From Cellvibrio sp. UBA7671 (GTDB lineage: Bacteria > Pseudomonadota > Gammaproteobacteria > Pseudomonadales > Cellvibrionaceae): a DNA stretch of 64,000 nucleotides. Shown here piece by piece: positions 47,053 through 55,984 of the stretch (the stretch's first letter is position 1; each line of letters starts with the position of its first letter). Position numbers and translations under genes: made by a program. Where the stretch lies: assembly GCA_002483145.1 (NCBI GenBank), contig DLHJ01000019.1, forward strand, positions 372,001 through 436,000, read 5' to 3'. The notes below the pieces were generated by a model that saw nothing but the letters and a program-made list of their open reading frames with translations, was not told where the DNA came from and made no database searches.

Positions 47053-48777
47053 ATGATCAAAACCCCGCGTATCGGGTTCTTCTGCGCTTCACATTTTTTA
47101 TTGACGGTTGTTTTTGGGGTTCTGTCAGTGGGTGCGCATGCCCAAACTGAACTGGCTGTTGATACTGATCCCAGCTGCGAAAATTTTTATGTCTCGCGTG
47201 AGAAAGTGGCTGATGCCAAAGACACTCGTATTGATTCCAAATTGTTTGACGGTCTTGAAGGCAAACACATCCGCAGTATTCAATTCAATACACTCTCGGT
47301 GTTTGATGAGAATGATCCTGATGAAAATAACTGGCTGTATTTATCCCTGAATAAATTGCATATCAATACCCGCCCCAAGGTTGTCCGCGCGCAATTATTG
47401 TTTGAAGAAGGAGAGGCTCTGAATGTTAAAAAAATTCAGGAGAGTGAACGTATTTTGCGTAAGCGCCCTTATCTTACTAACGCTTACATAGTCCCAGTCA
47501 TCGTCTGTGCCGATCAGGTAGACATAATGGTGGTAACGCAGGATGCATGGGCACTTGAGCCACAATTATCACTTAGCAAAGAATCTGAAGGTACTAAATC
47601 CGGGTTTGCAATTGCCGACGGTAATATTTTTGGCACTGGCAATAGTTTGACCATTGGTTATGAAGAAAACACCCAGCGCAATTTAATCAGTTACGATTTT
47701 AGTAACCCGCACATTTTTAATTCACAAATAGCCACACGAATTTATTACGCCGACACAAGTGATGGGCGCGATACCATTTTTGATGTTTCCCATCCCTTTT
47801 ATTCGTTGGAAACACCTTGGGCTGCCGGGTTTTATACGCAAGACGTAACGCTTGAAGAACCCATCCGCCATATGGATGAACAGATTAACGAATTCCGCCA
47901 CCAAACCATGCACAACCGCATTTATTTTGGTTTGGCGACAGACGTAACACCGACTCATACACAGCGTTGGTTGGTGGGTATTTCCAATGAGGAAGATAAT
48001 TTTTTTGCAACAGACGATACTTTGCAGTCAATTCCCGGTGAGCGTAAAGCCGTCTATCCCTGGATTGAATATCAGTATCTTGAAAATCGTTACGGTGTAT
48101 TTAAAAACGTCAATCAAATCCAGCGCCCGGAAGATATCGCACTCGGCCAGAATTTGAGTTTTCGTTTGGGATATGCCGGTACCCAATTTGATAACCCCGA
48201 TGACGTAGTTCGCTACATCGGCAACTATACCAATATCGTTGATTTCGATAGCCAACATATTTTCGAAACGACATTTGAGTTAGATGGACGCCATCACTCA
48301 AAACTCAACGGTATGGATAGCACCGTGGCGGGCATTAATCTGACTTACAATTATTTTCAGGATGAAAAACGACGTTGGTATATGGGCTTGCTTTATGAAG
48401 TGGGACAAGACCTGGCGCAGTATGAAGAGTTAACTGTGGGCGATATCACTGGCCTGCGCGGTTACCCCACGGATTACCAGCGTGGCGATGAGCGCTATGT
48501 GTTCACCGTCGAGCGGCGCTATTTTACTGACATGCATATTTTTAATCTATTACGTGTCGGAGCGGTCGTGTTTTTCGATATGGGTAAAGCCTGGGGGGTA
48601 GAGCAATATGGTTATAGCCCGCTGTTGAGTAATGTCGGTTTCGGCTTGCGTCTGAGTTCAAGTAAAGTGCGCATCGGCAATGTGGTGCACATTGATATAG
48701 CTACACCTACTTCCGCCAGAAATGAACCGGGCGTGGGCAAATACCAATTGACGGTAGGTGCCCAGTCAAGATTTTAG
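47053..48777 (+). CDS. Omp85-superfamily-like outer-membrane protein with a single POTRA-like domain
   Basis: This is a 574-residue secreted protein. A signal peptide (CASHFLLTVVFGVLSVGAHA) is followed by a POTRA-like segment (about 65-150: IRSIQFNTLSVFD..., VVRAQLLFEEGEALNVKKIQESERILRKRPYL). Then about 400 residues alternate in a beta-barrel pattern, including GDITGLRGYPTDYQRGDERYVFTVERRYF and a C-terminal Phe. The LRGYP-like motif is characteristic of the Omp85 group. BamA has five POTRAs and TamA three, so this is neither. The substrate or role is unknown. It is not in an obvious operon. Confidence 0.82.
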   Translation: MIKTPRIGFFCASHFLLTVVFGVLSVGAHAQTELAVDTDPSCENFYVSREKVADAKDTRIDSKLFDGLEGKHIRSIQFNTLSVFDENDPDENNWLYLSLNKLHINTRPKVVRAQLLFEEGEALNVKKIQESERILRKRPYLTNAYIVPVIVCADQVDIMVVTQDAWALEPQLSLSKESEGTKSGFAIADGNIFGTGNSLTIGYEENTQRNLISYDFSNPHIFNSQIATRIYYADTSDGRDTIFDVSHPFYSLETPWAAGFYTQDVTLEEPIRHMDEQINEFRHQTMHNRIYFGLATDVTPTHTQRWLVGISNEEDNFFATDDTLQSIPGERKAVYPWIEYQYLENRYGVFKNVNQIQRPEDIALGQNLSFRLGYAGTQFDNPDDVVRYIGNYTNIVDFDSQHIFETTFELDGRHHSKLNGMDSTVAGINLTYNYFQDEKRRWYMGLLYEVGQDLAQYEELTVGDITGLRGYPTDYQRGDERYVFTVERRYFTDMHIFNLLRVGAVVFFDMGKAWGVEQYGYSPLLSNVGFGLRLSSSKVRIGNVVHIDIATPTSARNEPGVGKYQLTVGAQSRF

Positions 48778-48810
48778 TCATGGGTATTTTTAAGGTTTAA
48801 CTAAGTTATT

Positions 48811-49194
48811 ATGCGTATTCTTCACACTATGCTGCGTGTCGGCAATTTGCAAAAGTCCATTGATTTTTATACCCAGGTATTGGGAATGAAATTATTGCGT
48901 CAGCACGATTATCCCGAGGGAAAATTTACGTTGGCGTTTATCGGCTATGGCGATGAGGCGAGCAACACTGTCATCGAGTTAACCTACAACTACGGTGTTG
49001 ATCACTACGATTTAGGCAAGGGCTATGGACACATAGCGCTGGGGTGCGATGATGTTTATGCAACTTGCGATAACATTCGTGCTGCAGGCGGGAAAATTGT
49101 GCGAGAGCCAGGCCCTATGATGCACGGCGCTACTATCCTTGCCTTTGTTGAAGATCCTGATGGCTACAAAATTGAGTTGCTCGGTATAAAATAG
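48811..49194 (+). CDS. gloA: Lactoylglutathione lyase (glyoxalase I)
   Basis: This is a 127-residue glyoxalase [31 protein letters not shown] at the N-terminus and [11 protein letters not shown] at the C-terminus. Metal ligands H5, E71 region ([11 protein letters not shown]), H88 region (GYGHIALGC) and a C-terminal Glu are present. It converts the methylglyoxal-glutathione adduct to S-lactoylglutathione in the cytoplasm. The short length is that of the nickel-type bacterial enzymes. It starts 33 bases after the Omp85-like gene. Confidence 0.95.
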   Translation: MRILHTMLRVGNLQKSIDFYTQVLGMKLLRQHDYPEGKFTLAFIGYGDEASNTVIELTYNYGVDHYDLGKGYGHIALGCDDVYATCDNIRAAGGKIVREPGPMMHGATILAFVEDPDGYKIELLGIK

Positions 49195-49276
49195 TTCTTC
49201 ACTTCCCCTCGTGCTTAAGCTTATCTTGGGGGTATTAATCCCCCATTAGAGATAAGCGACTTTTCGCTCAGTAGCC

Positions 49277-50896
49277 ATGATCACACAGCTCAACCAACTC
49301 CAATTTGATAATCGCCTCGTACGCGAATTGCCTGCTGACCCTGAAATGGAAAATTGTCGTCGGCAGGTTACCGGGGCGATTTATTCGCGCGTAAATCCTA
49401 CGGCTGTAAAAAATCCTCAACTGGTTGCCGGTGCAAAAGAAGTGGCCGCGCTCTTGGATTTGCCTGAATCGATTTTCACCCAAACAGAATTTGCACAGAT
49501 ATTTGGCGGCAACCAATTGCTTGCCGGAATGGAACCGCATGCCTGCTGTTATGGTGGTCATCAATTTGGCAATTGGGCGGGGCAATTGGGTGATGGTCGA
49601 GCAATTAATCTCGGTGAAGTGCGCAATCAAAAAAGTGAACATTGGACGCTGCAATTAAAAGGTGCGGGGCCGACCCCTTATTCACGTACGGCCGATGGCC
49701 TTGCCGTTTTGCGTTCATCGGTGCGCGAGTTTTTATGCAGTGAAGCCATGTTTCATTTGGGGGTTCCTACAACACGTGCGCTAAGCCTGATCACTACTGG
49801 CGAATGGGTGCGGCGCGATATGTTTTACGATGGCAATCCACAATTGGAACCCGGTGCGGTGGTATGCCGTGTTGCCCCGAATTTTACCCGCTTTGGTAAT
49901 TTCGAAATTTTTTCCGCACGCGGTGAAATTGATTTGCTAAAACAACTCGCCGATTTCACTATCCGCACTGACTTCTCCCATTTGTTGGTAAATGCAACGG
50001 TGGAAATTACTGTTGATACTTATCTGCAATGGTTCAATGAAATCTGCATCAGCACCGCGCAATTAATGGCGCACTGGATGCGCGTGGGTTTTGTGCATGG
50101 TGTTATGAATACTGACAATATGTCTATTCTCGGGTTAACTATTGACTATGGTCCCTACGGCTGGTTGGAAGGTTATGAACCGGATTGGACCCCCAATACC
50201 ACCGATGCCCAAGGTCGCCGTTATAGATACATCAATCAACCGCGTATCGCGCTCTGGAATCTGGCGCAATTGGGTAACGCGCTTTATCCACTTATTAATG
50301 CAGTTGAACCATTACAGCAAGCGCTGGAAAATTACCGCGCTGAATATGAGCGCTGTGCGCAGCGCGATATGACCAATAAATTGGGTTTAAGCCAATTTGA
50401 CGCAGTGCAAGATCAGCCACTCACAGAGAATTTATTACACGCATTACAATCCGCTGAAATCGATATGACGATTTTTTATCGTCTGCTTGCGCGCGTATCA
50501 CTCGATGACATTCATCAATACACAGATCAGCAGTGGGTTGATATTGTGCGGCCAGCCTATTACCAAGCCCCGGATGCCAATGCAGAAAATATCATGGCTA
50601 ATTGGTTGCGCAGCTATGCACAGCGCTTGCGACAGGATTATGTCGTCAATGGCAATGATGATCTGCAGCGTCGTCAGCGAATGAATGCAGTCAATCCCAA
50701 ATATGTGTTGCGCAATTATTTGGCGCAACAGGCGATTGATAAAGCGGTTGATGGTGATAATTCTGAAGTTGAAAAGTTGTTACAAATACTGCGCAACCCT
50801 TATGATGAACAACCGGAGTATGAAGCTTATTTTGCCAGGCGCCCCGAGTGGGCGCGACGCAAAGCGGGTTGTTCAATGTTGTCATGTAGTTCGTAA
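49277..50896 (+). CDS. selO: SelO/YdiU protein adenylyltransferase
   Basis: This 539-residue pseudokinase-fold enzyme transfers AMP to protein substrates. Family motifs include YGGHQFGNWAGQLGDGRAINLGE, LQLKGAGPTPYSRTADG, VREFLCSEAM and HGVMNTDNMSILGLTIDYGPYG (metal-binding Asn/Asp). The C-terminus SCSS has Cys at the third-last position, where eukaryotic SelO has selenocysteine. It is longer than E. coli YdiU but all core motifs are present. Reported roles are in redox stress signalling. Start ATG 49277. Confidence 0.94.
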   Translation: MITQLNQLQFDNRLVRELPADPEMENCRRQVTGAIYSRVNPTAVKNPQLVAGAKEVAALLDLPESIFTQTEFAQIFGGNQLLAGMEPHACCYGGHQFGNWAGQLGDGRAINLGEVRNQKSEHWTLQLKGAGPTPYSRTADGLAVLRSSVREFLCSEAMFHLGVPTTRALSLITTGEWVRRDMFYDGNPQLEPGAVVCRVAPNFTRFGNFEIFSARGEIDLLKQLADFTIRTDFSHLLVNATVEITVDTYLQWFNEICISTAQLMAHWMRVGFVHGVMNTDNMSILGLTIDYGPYGWLEGYEPDWTPNTTDAQGRRYRYINQPRIALWNLAQLGNALYPLINAVEPLQQALENYRAEYERCAQRDMTNKLGLSQFDAVQDQPLTENLLHALQSAEIDMTIFYRLLARVSLDDIHQYTDQQWVDIVRPAYYQAPDANAENIMANWLRSYAQRLRQDYVVNGNDDLQRRQRMNAVNPKYVLRNYLAQQAIDKAVDGDNSEVEKLLQILRNPYDEQPEYEAYFARRPEWARRKAGCSMLSCSS

Positions 50897-50977
50897 GATA
50901 GATTGATGTTTGGCTCGGCATTCCATTTATTGGTGTGCGGAAGATGTCCGCATTTATTGAAAAATTAAGAGAAAATT

Positions 50978-51787
50978 ATGATTGGGAAGCTGCTGGGTTT
51001 TATTGCAGGGTTAGTTGTAGGTGGTCCTTTTGGTGCGATTGTTGGTGCACTTCTGGGGCACTTTTTGATTGATCGTAAAAGACGTTACGCCCCCAAAATG
51101 TCGAATGAACAACTGCATGCAGTGCAGGCGAATTTTTTCACCACCGTTTTTTTACTGCTCGGACATTTGGCCAAAGCAGACGGACGCGTGAGTGAGACCG
51201 AGATTCAACTCACCGAATCCTTGATGAGTAAAATGGGTTTAACCCCCGAGCATCGCCGCGAAGCTATTCGGTTATTCAAGTTGGGTGCGGCAGATGATTT
51301 TAGCCTCGATGCAGTAGTGGGTGAGTTTAAACAACACTGCGGAGCGAGCTCTAATTTGATCAATATGCTATTGGTCAATCTCGTCAATTTGGCGATGGCC
51401 GACGGCGTACTGGATGAGGAAGAGGCGCAGGTATTGCGTCAGGTTGCCGAGCGCCTCGGATTTTCCCGCTTCGCTTTTGAACAATTGCTGCGCATGCTCA
51501 ATGCGCAAAATGCGTTTAGACAAGAGCAAGCGAACTCCCGGGGTTCCTATCAGCGCAGTACACAACAGGCGCCTCGCGCAGATGAATTGGCCTTGGCATA
51601 TGAAGCCCTGGGGGTAGAAAAAACGGTGACCGATGCAGAGCTCAAAAAAGCTTATCGTAAATTAATGAGCGAATATCACCCCGATAAACTAATCGGGCAG
51701 GGCATGCCGGAGGATATGATCAAAGCCGCCACTGAGCGCTCCCAAGAAATACAGGCGGCTTACGACCTGATAAAAAAATCCCGTTAA
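50978..51787 (+). CDS. djlA: DjlA-type membrane-anchored DnaJ co-chaperone
   Basis: This 269-residue protein has an N-terminal Gly-rich membrane segment (LLGFIAGLVVGGPFGAIVGALLGHFL), a TerB-like helical domain (about 50-170) and a C-terminal J domain (about 205-269) with the HPD tripeptide (SEYHPDKL). DjlA stimulates DnaK at the inner membrane and is linked to envelope stress and capsule regulation in E. coli. AAATTAAGAGAAAATT precedes the ATG. Confidence 0.93.
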   Translation: MIGKLLGFIAGLVVGGPFGAIVGALLGHFLIDRKRRYAPKMSNEQLHAVQANFFTTVFLLLGHLAKADGRVSETEIQLTESLMSKMGLTPEHRREAIRLFKLGAADDFSLDAVVGEFKQHCGASSNLINMLLVNLVNLAMADGVLDEEEAQVLRQVAERLGFSRFAFEQLLRMLNAQNAFRQEQANSRGSYQRSTQQAPRADELALAYEALGVEKTVTDAELKKAYRKLMSEYHPDKLIGQGMPEDMIKAATERSQEIQAAYDLIKKSR

Positions 51788-51995
51788 TCAATTCCTTTGC
51801 TGCGGGCAATTTTGTCCGCTGCGCATTAATCCCGCGATGATTCTTATAGCTGTTTTTACGTTACAGCACTGCCAACTGCCCGTAGTCACTACAAATTTTC
51901 ATAAGCAGCACTCTGCGTGTTGGGCTTTATCCTGACGTCAATATTTCGTTGCCAGCCAATAATTGTGACGCTAAAAACATTTTTCTGATAATTCG

Positions 51996-52025
51996 TTGAC
52001 AACGTTGTCGCATTGGGTGTAATTT
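51996..52025 (+). promoter_or_regulatory. Putative sigma-70 promoter with LacI-type (NagR/NagQ-like) operator for the chitinase
   Basis: TTGACA (51996-52001) is a perfect -35 and TAATTT (52020-52025) a plausible -10 with an 18-base spacer. The palindrome GACAACGTTGTC (51998-52009) overlaps the -35. Its core TGACAACGTTGTC matches the core of the reported NagR/NagQ (LacI-family, GlcNAc-responsive) operators; the outer bases do not match. Confidence 0.6.
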
Positions 52026-52029
52026 CAGC

Positions 52030-52455
52030 TTGTCTTTTGAGTTTACACATTTTTACAACAATAAAAGCAGTGTGCTAAGCCAAGGAGCGACAGTGAAGAC
52101 TGATTTCCCTCGCTGGAAATTATTATAGTTTTCATGGACTTTTCTCGATCGGGACATTGATTCCACCTTGTTCATACAAGGGTGCGTGCGTTTATTTTCC
52201 AACTTCAATTTACGAATTTTTATTGGGTGATAACTCAGGGTCTTCTGTTGCCTAAAGGTTTCTATTACCCGAAAAAATATGGATGTGTGTCTGGCAAGGA
52301 GCCTGTCTGATGGAAAAAAAATAACAAATGGAGCGAGGTGTGTTATGGGCCGCAAGGCTTTGTAAACGAGTCTGGGAGACTCTCAGGCACGCGCAGATTT
52401 TTTGCGGCGATCATGAGAGCGATGAAGAACAAAAAAATATTCCGAGGAAAATTCG
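52030..52455 (+). other. Long leader region upstream of the chitinase gene
   Basis: No convincing gene is seen in this stretch of about 425 bases. It contains several hairpins: CCTTGT/ACAAGG (52166-52181), and near the gene a GCC-GCAA-GGC tetraloop hairpin (about 52352-52361), GAGTCT/AGACTC (about 52369-52383) and CGCA/TGCG (about 52396-52410). If transcription starts near 52032 the 5' UTR would be over 400 nt. I could not match it to a known riboswitch class. Confidence 0.45.
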
Positions 52456-54249
52456 ATGAAATCCTTCAAAGTATTAAAACTGTTATCAACTGTCGGCCTG
52501 CTGTCGGCGGCAGGCTTATTGGCATCACAAGCGCAGGCCTATAACTGCACCGGTGTTGCCAATTACAAGCAGGGTACCTATGCGACGGGTGCCTTGGTAC
52601 AAAATGCCGGTAAAGCTTATTCCTGTACGGTCGGCGGCTGGTGTACTGTCGGTGGCCCTTATGAGCCGGGTGTGGGTTGGGCATGGACTAATGCGTAGTC
52701 AAGCCTGGGTGCGTGCACATCTACTAATTCTTCAACTGCATCCAGCGTTGCCTCGGTGGCAAGTTCAGTAAAAAGTTCGGTGCAAAGCTCTGCGGTTCAA
52801 AGTTCAGTGGTTGCCTCAGTAGCGGGCTGCAATGGTGTTGCCGCTTGGGCCAGTGCAGCAATTTATACCGGTGGAATTAAAGCGAGCCGCAATGGCTCAT
52901 TGTACGAAGCAAGATGGTGGACCCAGGGGCAAGATCCTGTTACCAATTCTGGTTCCGATGGTGTTTGGATTAACAAGGGTGCTTGCGGTACGTCTTCGGT
53001 ATCTTCAGTAGCAAATTCTGTCGCCAGCTCGGTCGTCACTTCAAGCAAAAGCTCTGTCGCTAGTTCGGTACCAAGCTCTATCGCCAGCTCAGTTGCCAGT
53101 TCAATCGCATCGAGCAAAAGCTCCAGCTCGGTAGCATCCGTTGGTGGTAAACGCGTGGTTGGTTATTTCGCGCAGTGGGGCACTTATGCCCGTAATTATC
53201 ATGTGAAAAATATTGCGACCAGTGGTTCAGCAGCGCAGCTTACGCATATCCTATACGCGTTCGGTAATGTGCAAAATGGCCAGTGTGTGATTGGTGATGC
53301 CTACGCCGACTACGAGCGCGCCTATGATGCCAATCTAAGTGTTGATGGTGTTGCCGATACCTGGGATCAACCATTGCGCGGTAGCTTCAACCAATTGCGC
53401 AAATTGAAAAAGGCCTATCCGAATATCAAAGTTATCTGGTCATTCGGTGGTTGGACCTGGTCAGGTGGTTTCGGTCAAGCTGCTGCTAACCCGACTGCGT
53501 TTGCCAATTCTTGCTACAACCTGGTAGAAGATCCTCGTTGGGCAGATGTGTTCGACGGTATCGATATCGATTGGGAATATCCAAACGATTGCGGCCTGAC
53601 TTGTGATACCAGCGGTTTCTCGGCGTACAAAAATATGATTCAGGCGTTGCGTGCCCGCTTCGGTGCCAGTGCGTTGGTGACCTCGGCGATTGGTGCTGCC
53701 CCATCAAAAATCAATGCGGCTGATTATGCTGGTGCTGCGCAATATCTGGACTTCATCATGCCAATGACCTACGACTACTTTGGTGCATTTGCGGCTAAAG
53801 GGCCCACTGCTCCGCATTCAGCACTCTACGGTTACTCTGGTATTCCAACTGCAGAATTTTATTCCGATGCGGCAGTACAGTTGCTGAAAGCGAAAGGCAT
53901 TCCCGCTAACAAAATTTTGTTAGGTGTTGGTTTCTACGGTCGTGGTTGGTCTGGTGTAACCCAGGCAGCTCCCGGTGGCGCCGCGACTGGTGCAGCAACT
54001 GGTAGTTATGAAGCGGGTATTGAAGACTATAAAGTGTTGAAAAATACTTGCCCTGCAACAGGCACTGTTGGTGGAACCGCTTACGCATTCTGCGGTGGCA
54101 ACTGGTGGAGCTACGACACGCCGCAAACCATGGTTGGTAAAATGGATTATGTGCACCAACAAAGCTTGGGTGGTACTTTCTTCTGGGAGTTAAGTGGAGA
54201 TACCAACAGCGGTGAGCTGATCAAAGTGATTGGCGATTCGATGCGTTAA
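52456..54249 (+). pseudogene. GH18 chitinase with two CBM5-like domains, interrupted by an in-frame TAG at codon 81
   Basis: One continuous frame of 598 codons contains a signal peptide (LLSTVGLLSAAGLLASQAQA) and a chitin-binding CBM5/12-like domain (CTGVANYKQGTYATGALV...GWAWTNA). The TAG at 52696-52698 comes next. The same frame continues with SSLGACTS, a Ser/Val/Ala linker, a second CBM5-like domain (about codons 125-178), a second Ser-rich linker, and a GH18 domain with the catalytic motif FDGIDIDWEYP (catalytic Glu at codon 374). TAG most likely replaces Trp (TGG), since TNAW-SSLGAC would complete the domain. Nothing else is broken. The downstream part has no ribosome-binding site or signal peptide of its own. 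As written the gene gives an 80-residue secreted fragment; sequencing error, recent mutation or readthrough remain possible. Confidence 0.85.
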
Positions 54250-54285
54250 TTTCCACAGCACTCATCTTCAGTATGCTAAAGAAAT

Positions 54286-54314
54286 CCGGCGAGTTTTTCT
54301 CGCCGGTTTTTTTT
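54286..54314 (+). terminator. Intrinsic terminator downstream of the chitinase
   Basis: CCGGCGAG and CTCGCCGG arms enclose a T-rich loop and are followed by T8. Confidence 0.93.
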
Positions 54315-54380
54315 GTAATATTTATTGTTGCACTATTTATTGACGCACGTTCTATCAGTTCATTAGATTCTCGTCGTGTA

Positions 54381-54420
54381 AAAAAACAAAACCCCGGTTA
54401 TTGTTGATAACCAGGGTTTT
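54381..54420 (-). terminator. Intrinsic terminator downstream of the universal stress protein gene
   Basis: Read on the minus strand, AAAACCCTGGTTAT and ATAACCGGGGTTTT arms are followed by GTTTTTTT. Confidence 0.88.
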
Positions 54421-54439
54421 GTCTTACGCGAATAAAAAA

Positions 54440-55264
54440 TTATTCGTGATGATTGATAACCATCACGTCGGTATCGACAGCAGCAATCAAACGCTCAGCG
54501 GTGTTGCCGCGGCGGGTTTTAGTCATACCGTTTTGGCCAAGTGTACCCATGATAATCAAATCGGCATTAATTTTTTCCGCCAATGCTGAAACAACATCAG
54601 AGGTGTAGCCATTGTCGACATGGATTTTATCGTTAGGCAAACCGGTTTCGTTTACCAAGCGGCCGCGATCCGGATAGCTCATGGAGTCGAGATAGCCGTT
54701 GATTACGTGCAAATCCGCACCGTAGGTTTCAGCATAAAATTTTGCGCGCTCAATAATTTTTTTATTGAGTTCAACCTGTACATCGCGTTGTGCCTGAAAG
54801 TTTACGGCGGCAATAATAACTTTACGCTGTGCTTTTGCATTGGGACGAATCAACACTACCGGGCAGTAAGCACCTTTCAACAATTCCCATTTGGATTCGC
54901 TGAAGCTGAAACGGCTGGTATTGGTTTTTGCATGCACGGGCAAATAAATTAAATCCGCATCAAAACGTTTGGCCGATTCCATAATCGATTTTTGCCACTC
55001 GCTCGACCAGGATACTTCCAGCGTGTATTCAATACCGGCATTGGCCAGCGGGCTTTTGATATTTTGCTCAAACCAGGTGAGGTCGCGGAACAGATTATCG
55101 TTAACGGAGCGGGTATCTACTGCATCGCTATCAACCGCAACAAAAGCGTGAACCTTGGGTTTTGGGCCCTGGATCAAGGAAGAAACGATAATGGCGCGTT
55201 CAAGGGCAATGTGATGGGTATCATTGGGGTCGACAACAACGAACAGCTTCTGTGACTTGGACAT
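54440..55264 (-). CDS. Tandem-domain universal stress protein (UspA family)
   Basis: This 274-residue protein has two Usp domains in tandem. The first (about 1-140) begins KLFVVVDPNDTHHIALERAI; the second carries KVIIAAVNFQ and the nucleotide-binding signature IIMGTLGQNGMTKTRRGNTAERLIAAVD. Such proteins respond to stress, starvation or low oxygen. AGGAGCCAAT lies before the ATG. A near-match FNR half-palindrome (55390-55403) is in the divergent promoter region shared with the MaoC-type gene. Confidence 0.93.
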   Translation of the reverse strand: MSKSQKLFVVVDPNDTHHIALERAIIVSSLIQGPKPKVHAFVAVDSDAVDTRSVNDNLFRDLTWFEQNIKSPLANAGIEYTLEVSWSSEWQKSIMESAKRFDADLIYLPVHAKTNTSRFSFSESKWELLKGAYCPVVLIRPNAKAQRKVIIAAVNFQAQRDVQVELNKKIIERAKFYAETYGADLHVINGYLDSMSYPDRGRLVNETGLPNDKIHVDNGYTSDVVSALAEKINADLIIMGTLGQNGMTKTRRGNTAERLIAAVDTDVMVINHHE

Positions 55265-55389
55265 ATTGGCTCCTACTGGTTCCCTAAAAAGTTAGGTTGT
55301 TATTTTCTGGTTGGGGCTAGCATAGCAACCCCTTTGGGGTTTTTACAGCGCGAAAGCCCCCAGCCGCTTAGGATAGCGATGAAATAAAG

Positions 55390-55403
55390 TTGATATGGAT
55401 TAA
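55390..55403. promoter_or_regulatory. Possible imperfect Anr/FNR box between usp and the MaoC-type gene
   Basis: TTGAT, ATGG, ATTAA matches TTGAT-N4-ATCAA at nine of ten defined bases. It is 39 bases upstream of the MaoC-type start codon and 126 bases upstream of usp. Close matches occur by chance, so support is modest. Confidence 0.35.
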
Positions 55404-55441
55404 ACTGTACGCCATTTTTACAGTTCACCCAGGATAAGGCT

Positions 55442-55915
55442 ATGAATTTGCTTGAAAATTACCCAATCAATGAACTTGTTGTCGGCCAGCGCGCAAATTA
55501 CAGCAAGACTCTCACGGAGCAGGACATCATCCTGTTTGCCGCCTGTTCCGGCGATGTAAATCCGGTGCATCTCGATAAAGAATACGCGGCAACTACCGCT
55601 TTCGGCGAACCTATCGGTCATGGCATGTGGACGGGAGCACTGGTGTCGGCGGCGATTGCAACCTGCTTACCGGGGCCTGGTTCTGTTTATCGCAGCCAAA
55701 GCCTCAATTTCAAACACCCGGTAAAAATTGGCGATACCGTTACCGTCACCTTGATTGTTAGTGAAATTAAAGACCGTATAAAACTGGTGACACTTGAATG
55801 CGAAGCCCACAACCAGGTTGGCAAATTAATTGCGAAAGGTATTGCTGAGGTGATCGCACCTGCCGAAAAACAACGCCTGGCTGCAGGCGTACTGCCAATC
55901 ATTGTTATTGATTAA
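55442..55915 (+). CDS. MaoC-like (R)-specific enoyl-CoA hydratase
   Basis: This 157-residue single hot-dog domain has the hydratase-2 motif (FAACSGDVNPVHLDKEYAATTAFGEPIGHGMW), with the catalytic Asp and His. It likely hydrates trans-2-enoyl-CoA to (R)-3-hydroxyacyl-CoA, as PhaJ does when supplying polyhydroxyalkanoate synthesis or fatty acid metabolism; the acyl substrate is unknown. CCAGGATAAGGCT precedes the ATG. It is divergent from usp and has no operon partner. Confidence 0.9.
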   Translation: MNLLENYPINELVVGQRANYSKTLTEQDIILFAACSGDVNPVHLDKEYAATTAFGEPIGHGMWTGALVSAAIATCLPGPGSVYRSQSLNFKHPVKIGDTVTVTLIVSEIKDRIKLVTLECEAHNQVGKLIAKGIAEVIAPAEKQRLAAGVLPIIVID

Positions 55916-55984
55916 ATCGTGTTACTTTAGCTTGCTTGTAGCCCCCACTCCTCCGTACTTCATGCGGTAAAGCGGGGGGGGGGA

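Noticed and set aside
52310-52410. Glycine or c-di-GMP riboswitch before the chitinase
   Set aside because: A CTCTCAGGCA string and a GCAA tetraloop were suggestive, but the conserved core elements of both classes are missing.
52756-54249. Chitinase catalytic part as an independent gene starting at GTG 52756
   Set aside because: There is no ribosome-binding site or signal peptide, and the frame is continuous with the upstream signal peptide and CBM except for one TAG.
55976-55983. Run of eight G as a phase-variation tract
   Set aside because: It lies just downstream of the S9 peptidase stop codon and upstream of no gene, so slippage would not change a protein or an obvious promoter.
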